Shown: positions 1-5,795, counted from the first letter of the stretch. The stretch is 7,284 nucleotides of DNA from an uncultured Oscillospiraceae bacterium (GCA_900758315.1 CAAERF010000556.1:1-7284), one strand, 5' to 3'. Notes: generated by a model from the sequence alone, not told the origin. A program made the numbers and translations.

Positions 1-1017
1 ACCGCCGACCTGAAGCTGGTGTACACTCCGCTGAACGGCTCCGGTCTGGAATGCGTGAAAAAGCTGCTGGCAAAGCTGGGCGTCACCCATGTGACCGTGG
101 TGCCGGAGCAGGAAAAGCCGGACGGCAACTTCCCCACCTGCCCCTACCCGAACCCGGAGATCCGGGAAGCCATGCAGAAGGGTCTGGAGCTGTGTGACAA
201 AGTGCACCCGGACCTGCTGCTGGGCACCGACCCGGATTGTGACCGCTGCGGCACTGCTGTGCCCGACGGCAAGGGCGGCTACCGGCTCATCACCGGCAAC
301 GAGATGGGCATTATCCTGCTGGACTACATCTGCCGCACCCGCAAGGCACTGGGCACCATGCCGGAGCATCCGGTGGTTGTGACCACCATCGTCTCCACCG
401 ATATGGCCACCCCGGTGGCGGCAAAGTACGGCGTGGAGCTGCGCCGCACCCTGACCGGCTTCAAGTTCATCGGCGAGCAGATCGGTCTGCTGGAAGCCGC
501 AGGTGAAGCCGACCGCTACATCTTTGGCTTTGAGGAGAGCTACGGCTACCTGTCCGGTGCCCACGTCCGGGACAAGGACGCCGTCAACGCCACCCTGCTG
601 GTGTGCGAAGCCGCCGCATGGTACGCAAAGCAGGGCATGACCCTGCTGGATGCCATCAATAAGCTGTACGCCGAGTTTGGCTGCTACCGCAACGCCCTGC
701 ACAGCTTTGCTTTTGAGGGCGAAAGCGGAATGCACACCATGGATGCCATCATGAAGCAGCTGCGCCAGACCCCGCCCACCGCTATCGGCGGCATGACCGT
801 GGAAAGCATGGTGGACTACAACACCGCCGGCACCGGACTGCCCAAGGCCAACGTGCTGGAGTTCCGTCTGGCGGGCGGTGCCAAGCTGATGGTACGCCCC
901 TCCGGCACTGAGCCGAAGATCAAGGTGTATCTCTCTGCCGTTGCCCCCACCGAAGAAGCAGCCGATGCCATCAATGACACTCTTGGCAAAGCTGCCTCTG
1001 CCCTGTTGAAAGCATAA
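1..1017 (+). CDS. alpha-phosphoglucomutase/phosphomannomutase, C-terminal 338 residues (5' end outside window)
   Basis: This enzyme interconverts hexose 1-phosphate and hexose 6-phosphate in the cytoplasm, feeding glycogen, cell-wall and nucleotide-sugar synthesis. The frame is open from base 1, so the start lies upstream; the first ATG at 19 is internal. The visible part shows family landmarks in the right order: the metal-binding loop DPDCDR near residue 77, the sugar-recognition loop GFEESYGY near residue 175, and the phosphate-binding motif RPSGTEPKIKVY near residue 300. The GFEESYG form is typical of the long (about 560-580 residue) PgcA-like bacterial phosphoglucomutases rather than the shorter GlmM or ManB types. 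The catalytic serine would be in the missing N-terminal part. The gene ends in TAA and is followed at once by a hairpin terminator. The mannose-6-phosphate isomerase gene downstream fits a hexose-phosphate context. Preference for glucose or mannose cannot be decided from the sequence. Confidence 0.93.
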   Translation, partial: TADLKLVYTPLNGSGLECVKKLLAKLGVTHVTVVPEQEKPDGNFPTCPYPNPEIREAMQKGLELCDKVHPDLLLGTDPDCDRCGTAVPDGKGGYRLITGNEMGIILLDYICRTRKALGTMPEHPVVVTTIVSTDMATPVAAKYGVELRRTLTGFKFIGEQIGLLEAAGEADRYIFGFEESYGYLSGAHVRDKDAVNATLLVCEAAAWYAKQGMTLLDAINKLYAEFGCYRNALHSFAFEGESGMHTMDAIMKQLRQTPPTAIGGMTVESMVDYNTAGTGLPKANVLEFRLAGGAKLMVRPSGTEPKIKVYLSAVAPTEEAADAINDTLGKAASALLKA

Positions 1018-1031
1018 TCCCCTGCAAACTG

Positions 1032-1073
1032 GCTGCCTCATTCCTGCCGAAAAATGGACGGGGCAGCTTTTTT
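1032..1073 (+). terminator. Rho-independent terminator after phosphoglucomutase gene
   Basis: Arms GCTGCCTC (1032-1039) and GGGGCAGC (1060-1067) pair with one G-T wobble and are followed by six T residues (1068-1073). A tighter alternative pairs CTGCC at 1044-1048 with GGCAG at 1062-1066. It lies 15 bases after the stop codon and so separates the mutase gene from the isomerase gene. Confidence 0.75.
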
Positions 1074-1107
1074 GTGTTCAATTTCAGGCATATTCGAGGT
1101 ATATAAA

Positions 1108-2022
1108 ATGAAAACGATTCAACTTACTCCCAGCTGCAAAGACTACCTCTGGGGCGGCGAAAAGCTGCGCACCGAGTACGGCATCCAGAGCGAACTACAC
1201 CCCCTGAGCGAGGCGTGGATGCTGTCCTGCCACCCGGACGGCCCCAGCTACCTGCCGGACGGCTCCACCTTCCAGCAGTACATCAACACTCATCCCGGCT
1301 GCCTTGGCACCCACTGCGAAAAGTTCAGCGAGTTCCCCGTTCTGGCAAAGCTCATTGATGCCAAAAAAGACCTGTCCATTCAGGTGCACCCCTCCAATGA
1401 ATACGCTTTGGAGCACGAACACCAGTACGGCAAGACCGAGATGTGGTATGTGCTGGAAGCAGAGCCGGGTGCCTCCCTCTACTACGGCTTCACCCATGAG
1501 ATCAGCAAGGAAGAGTTTGAACGCCGCATTCAGGATAACACCCTGACCGACGTGCTGAACGCCGTGCCGGTGCACAAGGGGGACTGCTTCTTCATCCCCT
1601 CCGGCACGCTGCACGCCATCCGCAAGGGCATCGTGGTGGCAGAGATCCAGCAGAACTCCAACGTCACCTACCGCATCTACGACTATGGCCGTCTGGGCGC
1701 AGATGGCAAGCCCCGGCAGCTGCACATCCCGCAGGCACTGGATGTTACCCTCCGGGAGCCGCCGAAAGCGCAGGACTTCCACGGCCATCTGGCGCAGTGT
1801 GATTACTTCACGGTGGATGCCGTAGAGGGTGACTTTGAGGATGTCTGCGACGAGACCTCCTTCACCTCTCTGCTGGTGCTGGAAGGCAGGGGTACCCTGA
1901 CCGAGACCGCCACCGGCGAAAGCCTGCCAATCCGCAAGGGGCAGAGCCTGTTCCTGCCCGCTGGCACCGGGGCCTACGCCGTAACCGGCACAGACCTCAA
2001 GTGCCTGCGTACACGGGTGTAA
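1108..2022 (+). CDS. manA: mannose-6-phosphate isomerase, class I (zinc-dependent)
   Basis: It interconverts mannose 6-phosphate and fructose 6-phosphate in the cytoplasm, linking mannose use and mannosylation precursors to glycolysis. The product is 304 residues, within the usual size of the short Firmicute class I enzymes. The cupin metal site is visible: IQVHP gives Gln92 and His94, KTEMWYVLE gives Glu111, and SGTLHAIRKG gives His169, with the conserved TYRIYDYGR segment at 187-195. I chose ATG 1108 because GAGG (1096-1099) lies 8 bases upstream and the protein then begins MKTIQLTPSCKDYLWGG, a typical family N-terminus. An in-frame ATG at 1054 would start inside the preceding terminator hairpin and add 18 atypical residues. 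A strong hairpin follows the stop codon. Confidence 0.93.
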   Translation: MKTIQLTPSCKDYLWGGEKLRTEYGIQSELHPLSEAWMLSCHPDGPSYLPDGSTFQQYINTHPGCLGTHCEKFSEFPVLAKLIDAKKDLSIQVHPSNEYALEHEHQYGKTEMWYVLEAEPGASLYYGFTHEISKEEFERRIQDNTLTDVLNAVPVHKGDCFFIPSGTLHAIRKGIVVAEIQQNSNVTYRIYDYGRLGADGKPRQLHIPQALDVTLREPPKAQDFHGHLAQCDYFTVDAVEGDFEDVCDETSFTSLLVLEGRGTLTETATGESLPIRKGQSLFLPAGTGAYAVTGTDLKCLRTRV

Positions 2023-2034
2023 ATAAAGCATGAA

Positions 2035-2069
2035 AAATTCCCGGGCAGTCTGCCGCTGCCCGGGAATTT
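2035..2069 (+). terminator. Strong hairpin terminator after manA
   Basis: A perfect 14-base-pair stem has its left arm at 2035-2048 (core CCCGGGCAG) and right arm at 2056-2069, with a 7-base loop. The T-run is short (three), and an A-run precedes the left arm, so it could also stop transcription from the other side. It starts 12 bases after the manA stop codon. Confidence 0.7.
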
Positions 2070-2070
2070 G

Positions 2071-2079
2071 TGCTATGAT
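2071..2079 (+). promoter_or_regulatory. Extended -10 promoter for the membrane-anchored protein gene
   Basis: TGC directly followed by TATGAT (2074-2079) is an extended -10 element. It sits between the manA terminator and the ATG at 2115, which puts the expected transcript start near 2086. No good -35 hexamer is seen, because that position falls inside the terminator stem. Extended -10 promoters can work without one. Confidence 0.5.
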
Positions 2080-2114
2080 AGATGCAGAAAAACAGACGAA
2101 ACGAGGACACAGCC

Positions 2115-2786
2115 ATGGCATCCTACCGCTACGAACGGGATATCAAACCCGAAGACCTGATCCAGGAAACGCCCCCTCCCCTGACCCCGGCGCAGCAGCG
2201 TGCCAACTGGTGGCACTACCACTGGTATTATGTGGTGCTGATCGCTGCTGCCCTGCTGGCGGTGGGGTATTTCGTCTGGAACCGGATCACCGAGGTGCAG
2301 CCGGATTACACCGTGGCAGTGGTGAGCCGCACCGACCCGGACACTGCCTTTCTCAGCCAGCTGGAGACCCAGCTGGAAGCCCTTGCCGGGGACGTGAACG
2401 GCGATGGCAAGGTGAAGGTCACGGTAAAGGGCATCTGGCTGGCACTGGACTTTGAAACGCAGGATGCCGCCCTGCAGCGGCTGATGCAGTCCAGCGAGGA
2501 CAAGCTGAACTCTGATTTTTATCTGTGCGAGAGCACCCTGTTTATCGTGGACGACCCCACCGCCATGGAGCAGCGGTATGGCTGCTTCCAGACGCTGGAT
2601 GGCACCGACCCGGCGGAAGGAGACGTTCTGTCGGTGGCAGACTTTGCTCTGCCGCTGCAAGACACCGCCCTTGCCAATGTGCAGAGCGAAAGCTCTACCC
2701 TCTGGTACGCTGCTCGCCGCCTGAACGAGGGCATGGATGCGGATACTGCTGCCGCATTGAATGCACTGTGGGAGAAGCTGGTTTGA
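2115..2786 (+). CDS. membrane-anchored protein of unknown function (one N-terminal transmembrane helix)
   Basis: I do not recognise this 223-residue protein. Residues 1-36 are polar, with a proline-rich PPPLTP stretch and then NWWHYHWYY. One hydrophobic helix follows at about 37-55 (YYVVLIAAALLAVGYFVW). The rest (56-223) is acidic, has no further membrane segment and is probably extracellular. No signal-peptidase or lipobox site is seen, so it is likely anchored by its N-terminus. The segment DVNGDGKVKV near residue 94 resembles a calcium-loop-like NGDGKV turn, but a single short match is weak evidence. ATG 2115 was chosen because GAGG (2103-2106) lies 8 bases before it; an in-frame codon at 2082 lacks such a site. 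It has its own promoter-like element and appears to be a single-gene unit. Its codon use resembles manA, so it looks like resident chromosome. Confidence 0.8.
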   Translation: MASYRYERDIKPEDLIQETPPPLTPAQQRANWWHYHWYYVVLIAAALLAVGYFVWNRITEVQPDYTVAVVSRTDPDTAFLSQLETQLEALAGDVNGDGKVKVTVKGIWLALDFETQDAALQRLMQSSEDKLNSDFYLCESTLFIVDDPTAMEQRYGCFQTLDGTDPAEGDVLSVADFALPLQDTALANVQSESSTLWYAARRLNEGMDADTAAALNALWEKLV

Positions 2787-2814
2787 GGATTGCGAGAGCA
2801 TATAGCCTGCATCG

Positions 2815-3191
2815 GCACGGTGCAGTTCAAGGGTTTGGGTGTTCCCAACAAGCATTTTGCAACGCAAATGGTGTTTGTATAGACAGACACATTGCTTGCA
2901 GATGCAGACGTTGTATATACGTCTGCCCTGCTTGCAACAACTATGAAGCCTCTCAATGCGCTTCCCAAATTTGAAAAACATTTTGCGATTGAGACCATCC
3001 GTTTTTAAGTTCAACTTGAAGTGGACGGTTATTTTTCTTCTTAGAAAATTTTCGTGTTTGCATCCGCAGCAAGCAGGGCAAGCCGGTACCAACTCGCAAT
3101 TTTTGAATCAGATTTTACAAATCCGAATTCAAAAACGCTTGTTGGGCTTCTCCCAAACCCGACATTCAGCACAAAATTGCGCTGACCGTGC
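2815..3191. repeat. Head-to-head pair of a diverged intergenic repeat with variable hairpin cores
   Basis: The left copy (about 2815-2935, + orientation) and the right copy (about 3191-3067, read on the - strand) share ordered blocks. These are GCACGGT..CAG, then GGGTTTGGG, five to six variable bases and CCAACAAGC, then TTTTG, then TGCCCTGCTTGC. Between the last two blocks the copies differ. The left has hairpins GTGTTTGT/ACAGACAC (2871-2890) and GCAGACGT/ACGTCTGC (2904-2926). The right has a two-part stem TTTTTGAAT/ATTCAAAAA plus GATTT/AAATC (3100-3135). The blocks are roughly symmetric about position 3000. I see no gene in 2787-3319; open frames here look accidental. It may be a non-autonomous or regulatory intergenic repeat. 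Confidence 0.6.
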
Positions 3192-3319
3192 ATCTTATCC
3201 TCTAAAGGCATTATGACCCACAAGGGGGCCGGTACCGTCCAGCCCTCTCTCTTTTTGCCAAAGTTTTCATCGCCTTTTCTTGCAACCCGCCGAAAGTGGC
3301 GTATTTTCAAATCTTTTTG

Positions 3320-3348
3320 TTGACACAGCTCGATTTTTGTGGTAGTCT
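3320..3348 (+). promoter_or_regulatory. Sigma-70-like promoter at the left edge of the structured region
   Basis: A consensus TTGACA at 3320-3325 is separated by exactly 17 bases from TAGTCT at 3343-3348, which is preceded by TGG (an extended -10 feature). Transcription would start near 3355 and run into the hairpins at 3389-3421 and 3431-3507. No reading frame with a ribosome binding site follows, which suggests a small non-coding RNA or an attenuated leader. The -10 hexamer is imperfect. Confidence 0.5.
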
Positions 3349-3388
3349 ATTCCAACAATTTAATATAACATATTTACTTAGAGTTCCA

Positions 3389-3421
3389 GCTCGGCTCCTG
3401 AAGGAGCCGGAGCAAGTTTTT
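3389..3421 (+). terminator. Hairpin with T-run about 40 bases after the promoter start
   Basis: The arms GGCTCC and GGAGCC close a TGAA loop. The outer stem GCTC/GAGC continues across one bulged G, and AAG plus five T residues follow (3417-3421). It is terminator-like and would leave an RNA of about 65 bases from the promoter at 3320. It could act as an attenuator for whatever lies beyond. Confidence 0.55.
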
Positions 3422-3430
3422 GACTTTCTT

Positions 3431-3507
3431 ATCGCTACATAACGAACCCGAACCAAGGCCATCCCGGAAGGGATGGTCAGGTTTCGGTTGTTGTGTGGCG
3501 ATTTTTT
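3431..3507 (+). ncRNA. Long hairpin (about 29 base pairs) with GGAA tetraloop and T-run
   Basis: The outer stem pairs 3431-3443 with 3490-3502 (13 pairs, two G-T wobbles). Short stems AA/TT and CCGAACC/GGTTTCGG follow inward with single bulges, then an internal loop, then CCATCCC/GGGATGG capped by GGAA, a GNRA-type tetraloop. Six T residues run from 3502 to 3507. The wobble pairs and the tetraloop favour an RNA that folds. It may be the 3' end of a small RNA starting near 3355, or a strong terminator protecting the element from outside transcription. I cannot match it to a named RNA family. Confidence 0.5.
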
Positions 3508-3549
3508 ATTGCCAGATCCAGCACCGCACCTTGAAAATCGAAAGACCGT

Positions 3550-3638
3550 CTGCATGGGATACCCGGCGAAGACCTCGCAAGAGCGAGCCGGAAAACGCCG
3601 CCGGAAGGGGGCAGGAAAGCCATGCAGGGAAAACGGCG
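3550..3638 (+). ncRNA. Candidate compact structured RNA with alternative pairing
   Basis: Three nested stems can be drawn: CTGCATGG/CCATGCAG (3550-3557 with 3620-3627), CGGCG/CGCCG (3564-3568 with 3596-3600), and CTCGC/GCGAG (3574-3578 with 3583-3587) around an AAGA loop. A second CGGCG at 3634-3638 can compete for the same CGCCG, as in a two-state switch. CCGG at 3588-3591 and at 3601-3604 can also pair. The region is purine-rich between stems (GGAA, GAAAA), as in many folded RNAs. It lies directly before the palindrome array. No known riboswitch or ribozyme core was recognised. Confidence 0.4.
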
Positions 3639-3646
3639 CACCCAAT

Positions 3647-4126
3647 ATCAACTGGTCAAAATGGCCAGTTGATGTGGTGAATGACACAAAGCGTCATTCA
3701 CCAGAAAAACCTTATGCGTTACGGCTCACCTCATGTGGACAATTTGTCTACATGAGGTAAACTGTCGCAGCCTAATTCAATGTGTTCAAACTGAGCACAT
3801 TGACTCTGTCCGTGTTACAGCTGACCTCGACTTGACATTTTGTCAAGCCACGGTGAAATCCGGTAAGTGCTGCTTTTCAGTACTTACCAAATTACCGTAA
3901 CACGGTCACTCTGTGGTGGGTTACAAAAACCGTAACTCACCACTTGGAAGTGGTAAATAGACAAATTGTCCACTTACCACCCAGCCATAACGCACAGATT
4001 TTAGTTGGTGATCATTTTGATCACCAACCAGACAATCGTAACGCTTTATTGTGTGAAAGTGGTGGTTACCATTTTGATAACCACCATATACCCGTAACAT
4101 TTGGGGCAAATAATGCTTTTCATTAT
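3647..4126. repeat. Palindrome array, left block (eleven short hairpins)
   Basis: Hairpins by eye: 3647-3673, 3675-3703, 3728-3758, 3777-3803, 3831-3847, 3862-3888, 3913-3943, 3950-3980, 4004-4028, 4060-4086 and a weaker one at 4110-4126. Stems are mostly 10-14 base pairs and loops three to seven bases. Stem sequences differ, yet each is self-complementary, often with one G-T wobble. Many share a GTGGT or GGTGA base. Typical apexes are CA-AAA-TG and CA-TTT-TG. Spacers carry a GTAAC-type motif (for example 3895-3901, 4036-4044, 4091-4098, 4137-4144) or its complement (3716-3724, 3814-3818). The block ends 36 bases before the zinc-knuckle gene. Its function is unknown. Confidence 0.85.
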
Positions 4127-4162
4127 CCACCACACACCTGTAACAGCCAAAGGAGGATGCCT

Positions 4163-4498
4163 ATGACAACAGAACAATGGGAACGTGAAAATCAGGACAC
4201 CCTGATGGAATATTTCATTGACGGTGACCCCAGTGTGCACAGAATCCAGTGTGAATGCTGCCGCAAGGTCATCTACACCCAGACCCGGAACCGCAAATAT
4301 TGCAGCTTCCAGACCTGCGGTCACCGGATGCTGAACTTGCGAAAAAGTCTTAAAAAGCGCATTGAGCGCGGAGCCTACACCTGCCCTTGCTGTGGTGAGC
4401 AGTTCTTGCCGATTCGGGCGGATGCCAGATATTGCAGCACCGCCTGTCGGCAGAAAGACTACCGCAAGCGTAAAGTAACGGCTCACGCTTCTCTTTGA
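4163..4498 (+). CDS. small protein with two zinc knuckles, probably nucleic-acid binding
   Basis: This 111-residue protein has two similar cysteine clusters: C30-x2-C33 with C47-x4-C52, and C74-x2-C77 with C91-x3-C95. Each ends in a pattern like RKYCS..C or ARYCSTAC. The second is followed by a basic tail (RQKDYRKRK), and a basic linker (LRKSLKKRIERG, 59-70) separates the two. Such paired zinc knuckles suggest DNA or RNA binding; the exact family is not recognised. ATG 4163 was chosen because AAAGGAGG ends at 4156, six bases before it; the in-frame ATG at 4157 abuts the Shine-Dalgarno and is too close. The gene is inserted in the palindrome array, and one spacer-like motif (AAAGTAACGG, 4472-4481) lies inside its 3' end. 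The next palindrome begins at the stop codon. Confidence 0.8.
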   Translation: MTTEQWERENQDTLMEYFIDGDPSVHRIQCECCRKVIYTQTRNRKYCSFQTCGHRMLNLRKSLKKRIERGAYTCPCCGEQFLPIRADARYCSTACRQKDYRKRKVTAHASL

Positions 4499-4966
4499 GG
4501 AGCTTGATAAAGTTTGTCAAGTTCCTTATCTACGTTTGCTTTTGTTTAGTAAAGTGGCACTTCCCATTCTGGGAAGTGCCAAAAAACCGTAATGCTTAAA
4601 TTGCTCACTCCCAAATCCCCAAAGTGGGGATTTGGGCTGTCATCTGAAATCAGGTTACGCTTTCCGTAACTTGATTTGCAACTCCTGCCGAATCAAGTTC
4701 CCACTTCGGGAACTTGATTGTAGCCGTATCAAAATCAAGTTATCAAAATGATAACTTGATTGCATCCGTGGCAGAGCCACCGGAGTTCCCATTTTGATAA
4801 CTCCGGTTTTATCTGTAACACGTCACTCCCACTCCGTAAAAATCAGTTGGCCAAAATGACCAACTGATTCCATCTGTAACGCATCAAGGTCATTGAAAAT
4901 CAGGTGCCGCCACCCGGCACTTGTTTTTACCCGTAACGGAATCAGTGGGTCAAAATGGCCCACTGA
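4498..4966. repeat. Palindrome array, right block (ten short hairpins)
   Basis: Hairpins by eye: 4498-4526, 4556-4580, 4610-4636, 4647-4677, 4691-4719, 4733-4761, 4779-4807 (two mismatches), 4841-4869, 4901-4923 and 4942-4966. Several are perfect, such as 4733-4761 (13 pairs, AAA loop), 4556-4580 (11 pairs) and 4610-4636 (12 pairs). From 4647 most stems share an AATCARGT or AATCAGT base that pairs with ACTTGATT or ACTGATT. Spacers carry CYGTAAC (4664-4670, 4813-4819, 4874-4880, 4930-4937) or decayed forms (4587-4594, 4833-4839). Apart from a tiny GTGGC/GCCAC hairpin in a spacer, I see nothing else in this stretch. Confidence 0.85.
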
Positions 4967-4975
4967 AAAAACCGA

Positions 4976-5020
4976 GCGAGCTGCGGGCAGAAATTCACAA
5001 ATCTTTGTCTGTCAGCTTGC
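4976..5020 (+). promoter_or_regulatory. Possible leader stem upstream of the replication initiator gene
   Basis: GCGAGCTG (4976-4983) can pair with CAGCTTGC (5013-5020) with one wobble, enclosing about 29 bases that include ACAAATCTTTGT. It lies about 50 bases before the initiator's ribosome binding site. It might be a regulatory leader or an origin-proximal structure, but the pairing is short and the loop long. Confidence 0.25.
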
Positions 5021-5068
5021 CCGGAGCAGGAGTGCAAACCTTTGCGCCATTTTTTGATATAAAACGCT

Positions 5069-5073
5069 GGAGG
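5069..5073 (+). promoter_or_regulatory. Shine-Dalgarno that decides the initiator start
   Basis: GGAGG at 5069-5073 overlaps the GTG at 5073-5075, so that GTG cannot be read with normal spacing. Eight bases downstream lies an in-frame ATT codon (5082-5084), the best-placed candidate start. Confidence 0.55.
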
Positions 5074-5081
5074 TGAATTCT

Positions 5082-5795
5082 ATTTCCGACTACCTGACTG
5101 TCACTACGCCCTTACCGCGATATCTACCCTATGCCCGCTTTCTGCTGGATACAGACCTGAGCCACACAGCAAAGCTGCTCTACACCCTGCTGCTGGACCG
5201 GGCAACGCTTTCTCAAAAGAACAACTGGATCGATGCACAGGGTCGCATTTATGTACTCTATCCACTTTCCAGTCTTGCAAAAGATTTGGGATGCAGCATT
5301 TCCAGCATAACACGCTCTTTTACTGAACTAGAAAATGCACAACTCGTGGAACGTATCCGCAGTGGATTTTCCAAGCCCAGCCGTATTCTGCTCAAGGTTC
5401 CACATACTACGCAAAATTGCACTGTCATAGTAAGCAAAAATGCCGAGCATGACTGTGCAGAAATGAGCAACATGATTGCGCAAAAACGCACACCTAACCA
5501 ACGTAATAAGAACGACCTGAAAGATAACCACCTGATAAAAACAACAGATGCTCATTTGACCTTTGGAGAATATCGCAATGTCTTTCTGACGGAAAAAGTG
5601 TATAAGCGGCTCAAATCCGACTTTTCCGGGCTGGATGATCTGATCGAGCAGCTTTCAGCTTATATCCAGTCCACCGGCAGAAAGTACGCCGACCATGCCG
5701 CCACCCTGCGCATCTGGACAAAGCGGCAGAAAACAGAACAAAAATCGACACCGGGCATCCCGGACTACACATTCAAAGAAGGAGAAAGCCTATAA
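5082..5795 (+). CDS. RepA_N-type replication initiator protein
   Basis: It is predicted to bind the element's origin and start theta-type replication after excision. The 237-residue product has the N-terminal winged-helix domain of the RepA_N family at about residues 18-95 (YARFLLDTDLSHTAKLLYTLLL, then an IYVLYPLSSLAKDLGCSISSI recognition region). A polar linker of about 60 residues follows, then a helical C-terminal domain at about 158-215 (FGEYRNVFLTEKVYKRL to HAATLRIW). That domain resembles those in similar proteins that recruit the helicase loader. The gene overlaps the DnaC-like gene by four bases, which suggests translational coupling. The start is unusual: GTG 5073 lies inside the Shine-Dalgarno GGAGG, whereas ATT 5082 is ideally spaced. 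I used ATT; if GTG is used the protein gains three residues. RepA_N family membership is judged from the sequence by eye. Confidence 0.8.
   Translation: MSDYLTVTTPLPRYLPYARFLLDTDLSHTAKLLYTLLLDRATLSQKNNWIDAQGRIYVLYPLSSLAKDLGCSISSITRSFTELENAQLVERIRSGFSKPSRILLKVPHTTQNCTVIVSKNAEHDCAEMSNMIAQKRTPNQRNKNDLKDNHLIKTTDAHLTFGEYRNVFLTEKVYKRLKSDFSGLDDLIEQLSAYIQSTGRKYADHAATLRIWTKRQKTEQKSTPGIPDYTFKEGESL
5779..5784 (+). promoter_or_regulatory. Shine-Dalgarno that decides the helicase-loader start
   Basis: AAGGAG at 5779-5784 lies seven bases before an ATA codon (5792-5794). No ATG, GTG or TTG lies at suitable spacing; the first conventional codon, TTG 5813, is 28 bases away. Confidence 0.55.

Noticed and set aside
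1195..2121. Long - strand open frame across manA
   Set aside because: It is the antisense shadow of manA, caused by GC-rich codon structure; the + strand protein has clear metal-site motifs.
2073..3092. Long - strand open frame over the 2115 gene and the intergenic repeat
   Set aside because: Antisense shadow plus non-coding sequence; no domain is recognised and its 5' part lies in the inverted repeat.
3420..3760. Two overlapping + strand frames of 86 and 95 residues
   Set aside because: They cover the long hairpin and nested fold, have no ribosome binding site, and their composition follows the stems.
3944..4162. Upstream extension of the zinc-knuckle gene
   Set aside because: This part is made of palindromes and spacer motifs; the Shine-Dalgarno at 4149-4156 points to ATG 4163.
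4046..4486. - strand frame of 146 residues
   Set aside because: Antisense to the zinc-knuckle gene and to array palindromes; no ribosome binding site or family seen.
4556..4636. Ordinary Rho-independent terminators at the perfect hairpins
   Set aside because: The hairpins at 4556-4580 and 4610-4636 are followed by AAAAAACCG and CTGTCATC, not by a T-run on the + strand.
3647..4966. CRISPR array
   Set aside because: There is no identical direct repeat of 20-40 bases; the variable units are themselves palindromes and no cas gene is present.
3647..4966. Integron attC cassette array
   Set aside because: No RYYYAAC/GTTRRRY core pairs flanking cassettes and no open frames between the hairpins.
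5058..5063. TATAAA as -10 box for the initiator gene
   Set aside because: It has no -35 at proper spacing, and the transcript would start at the ribosome binding site.
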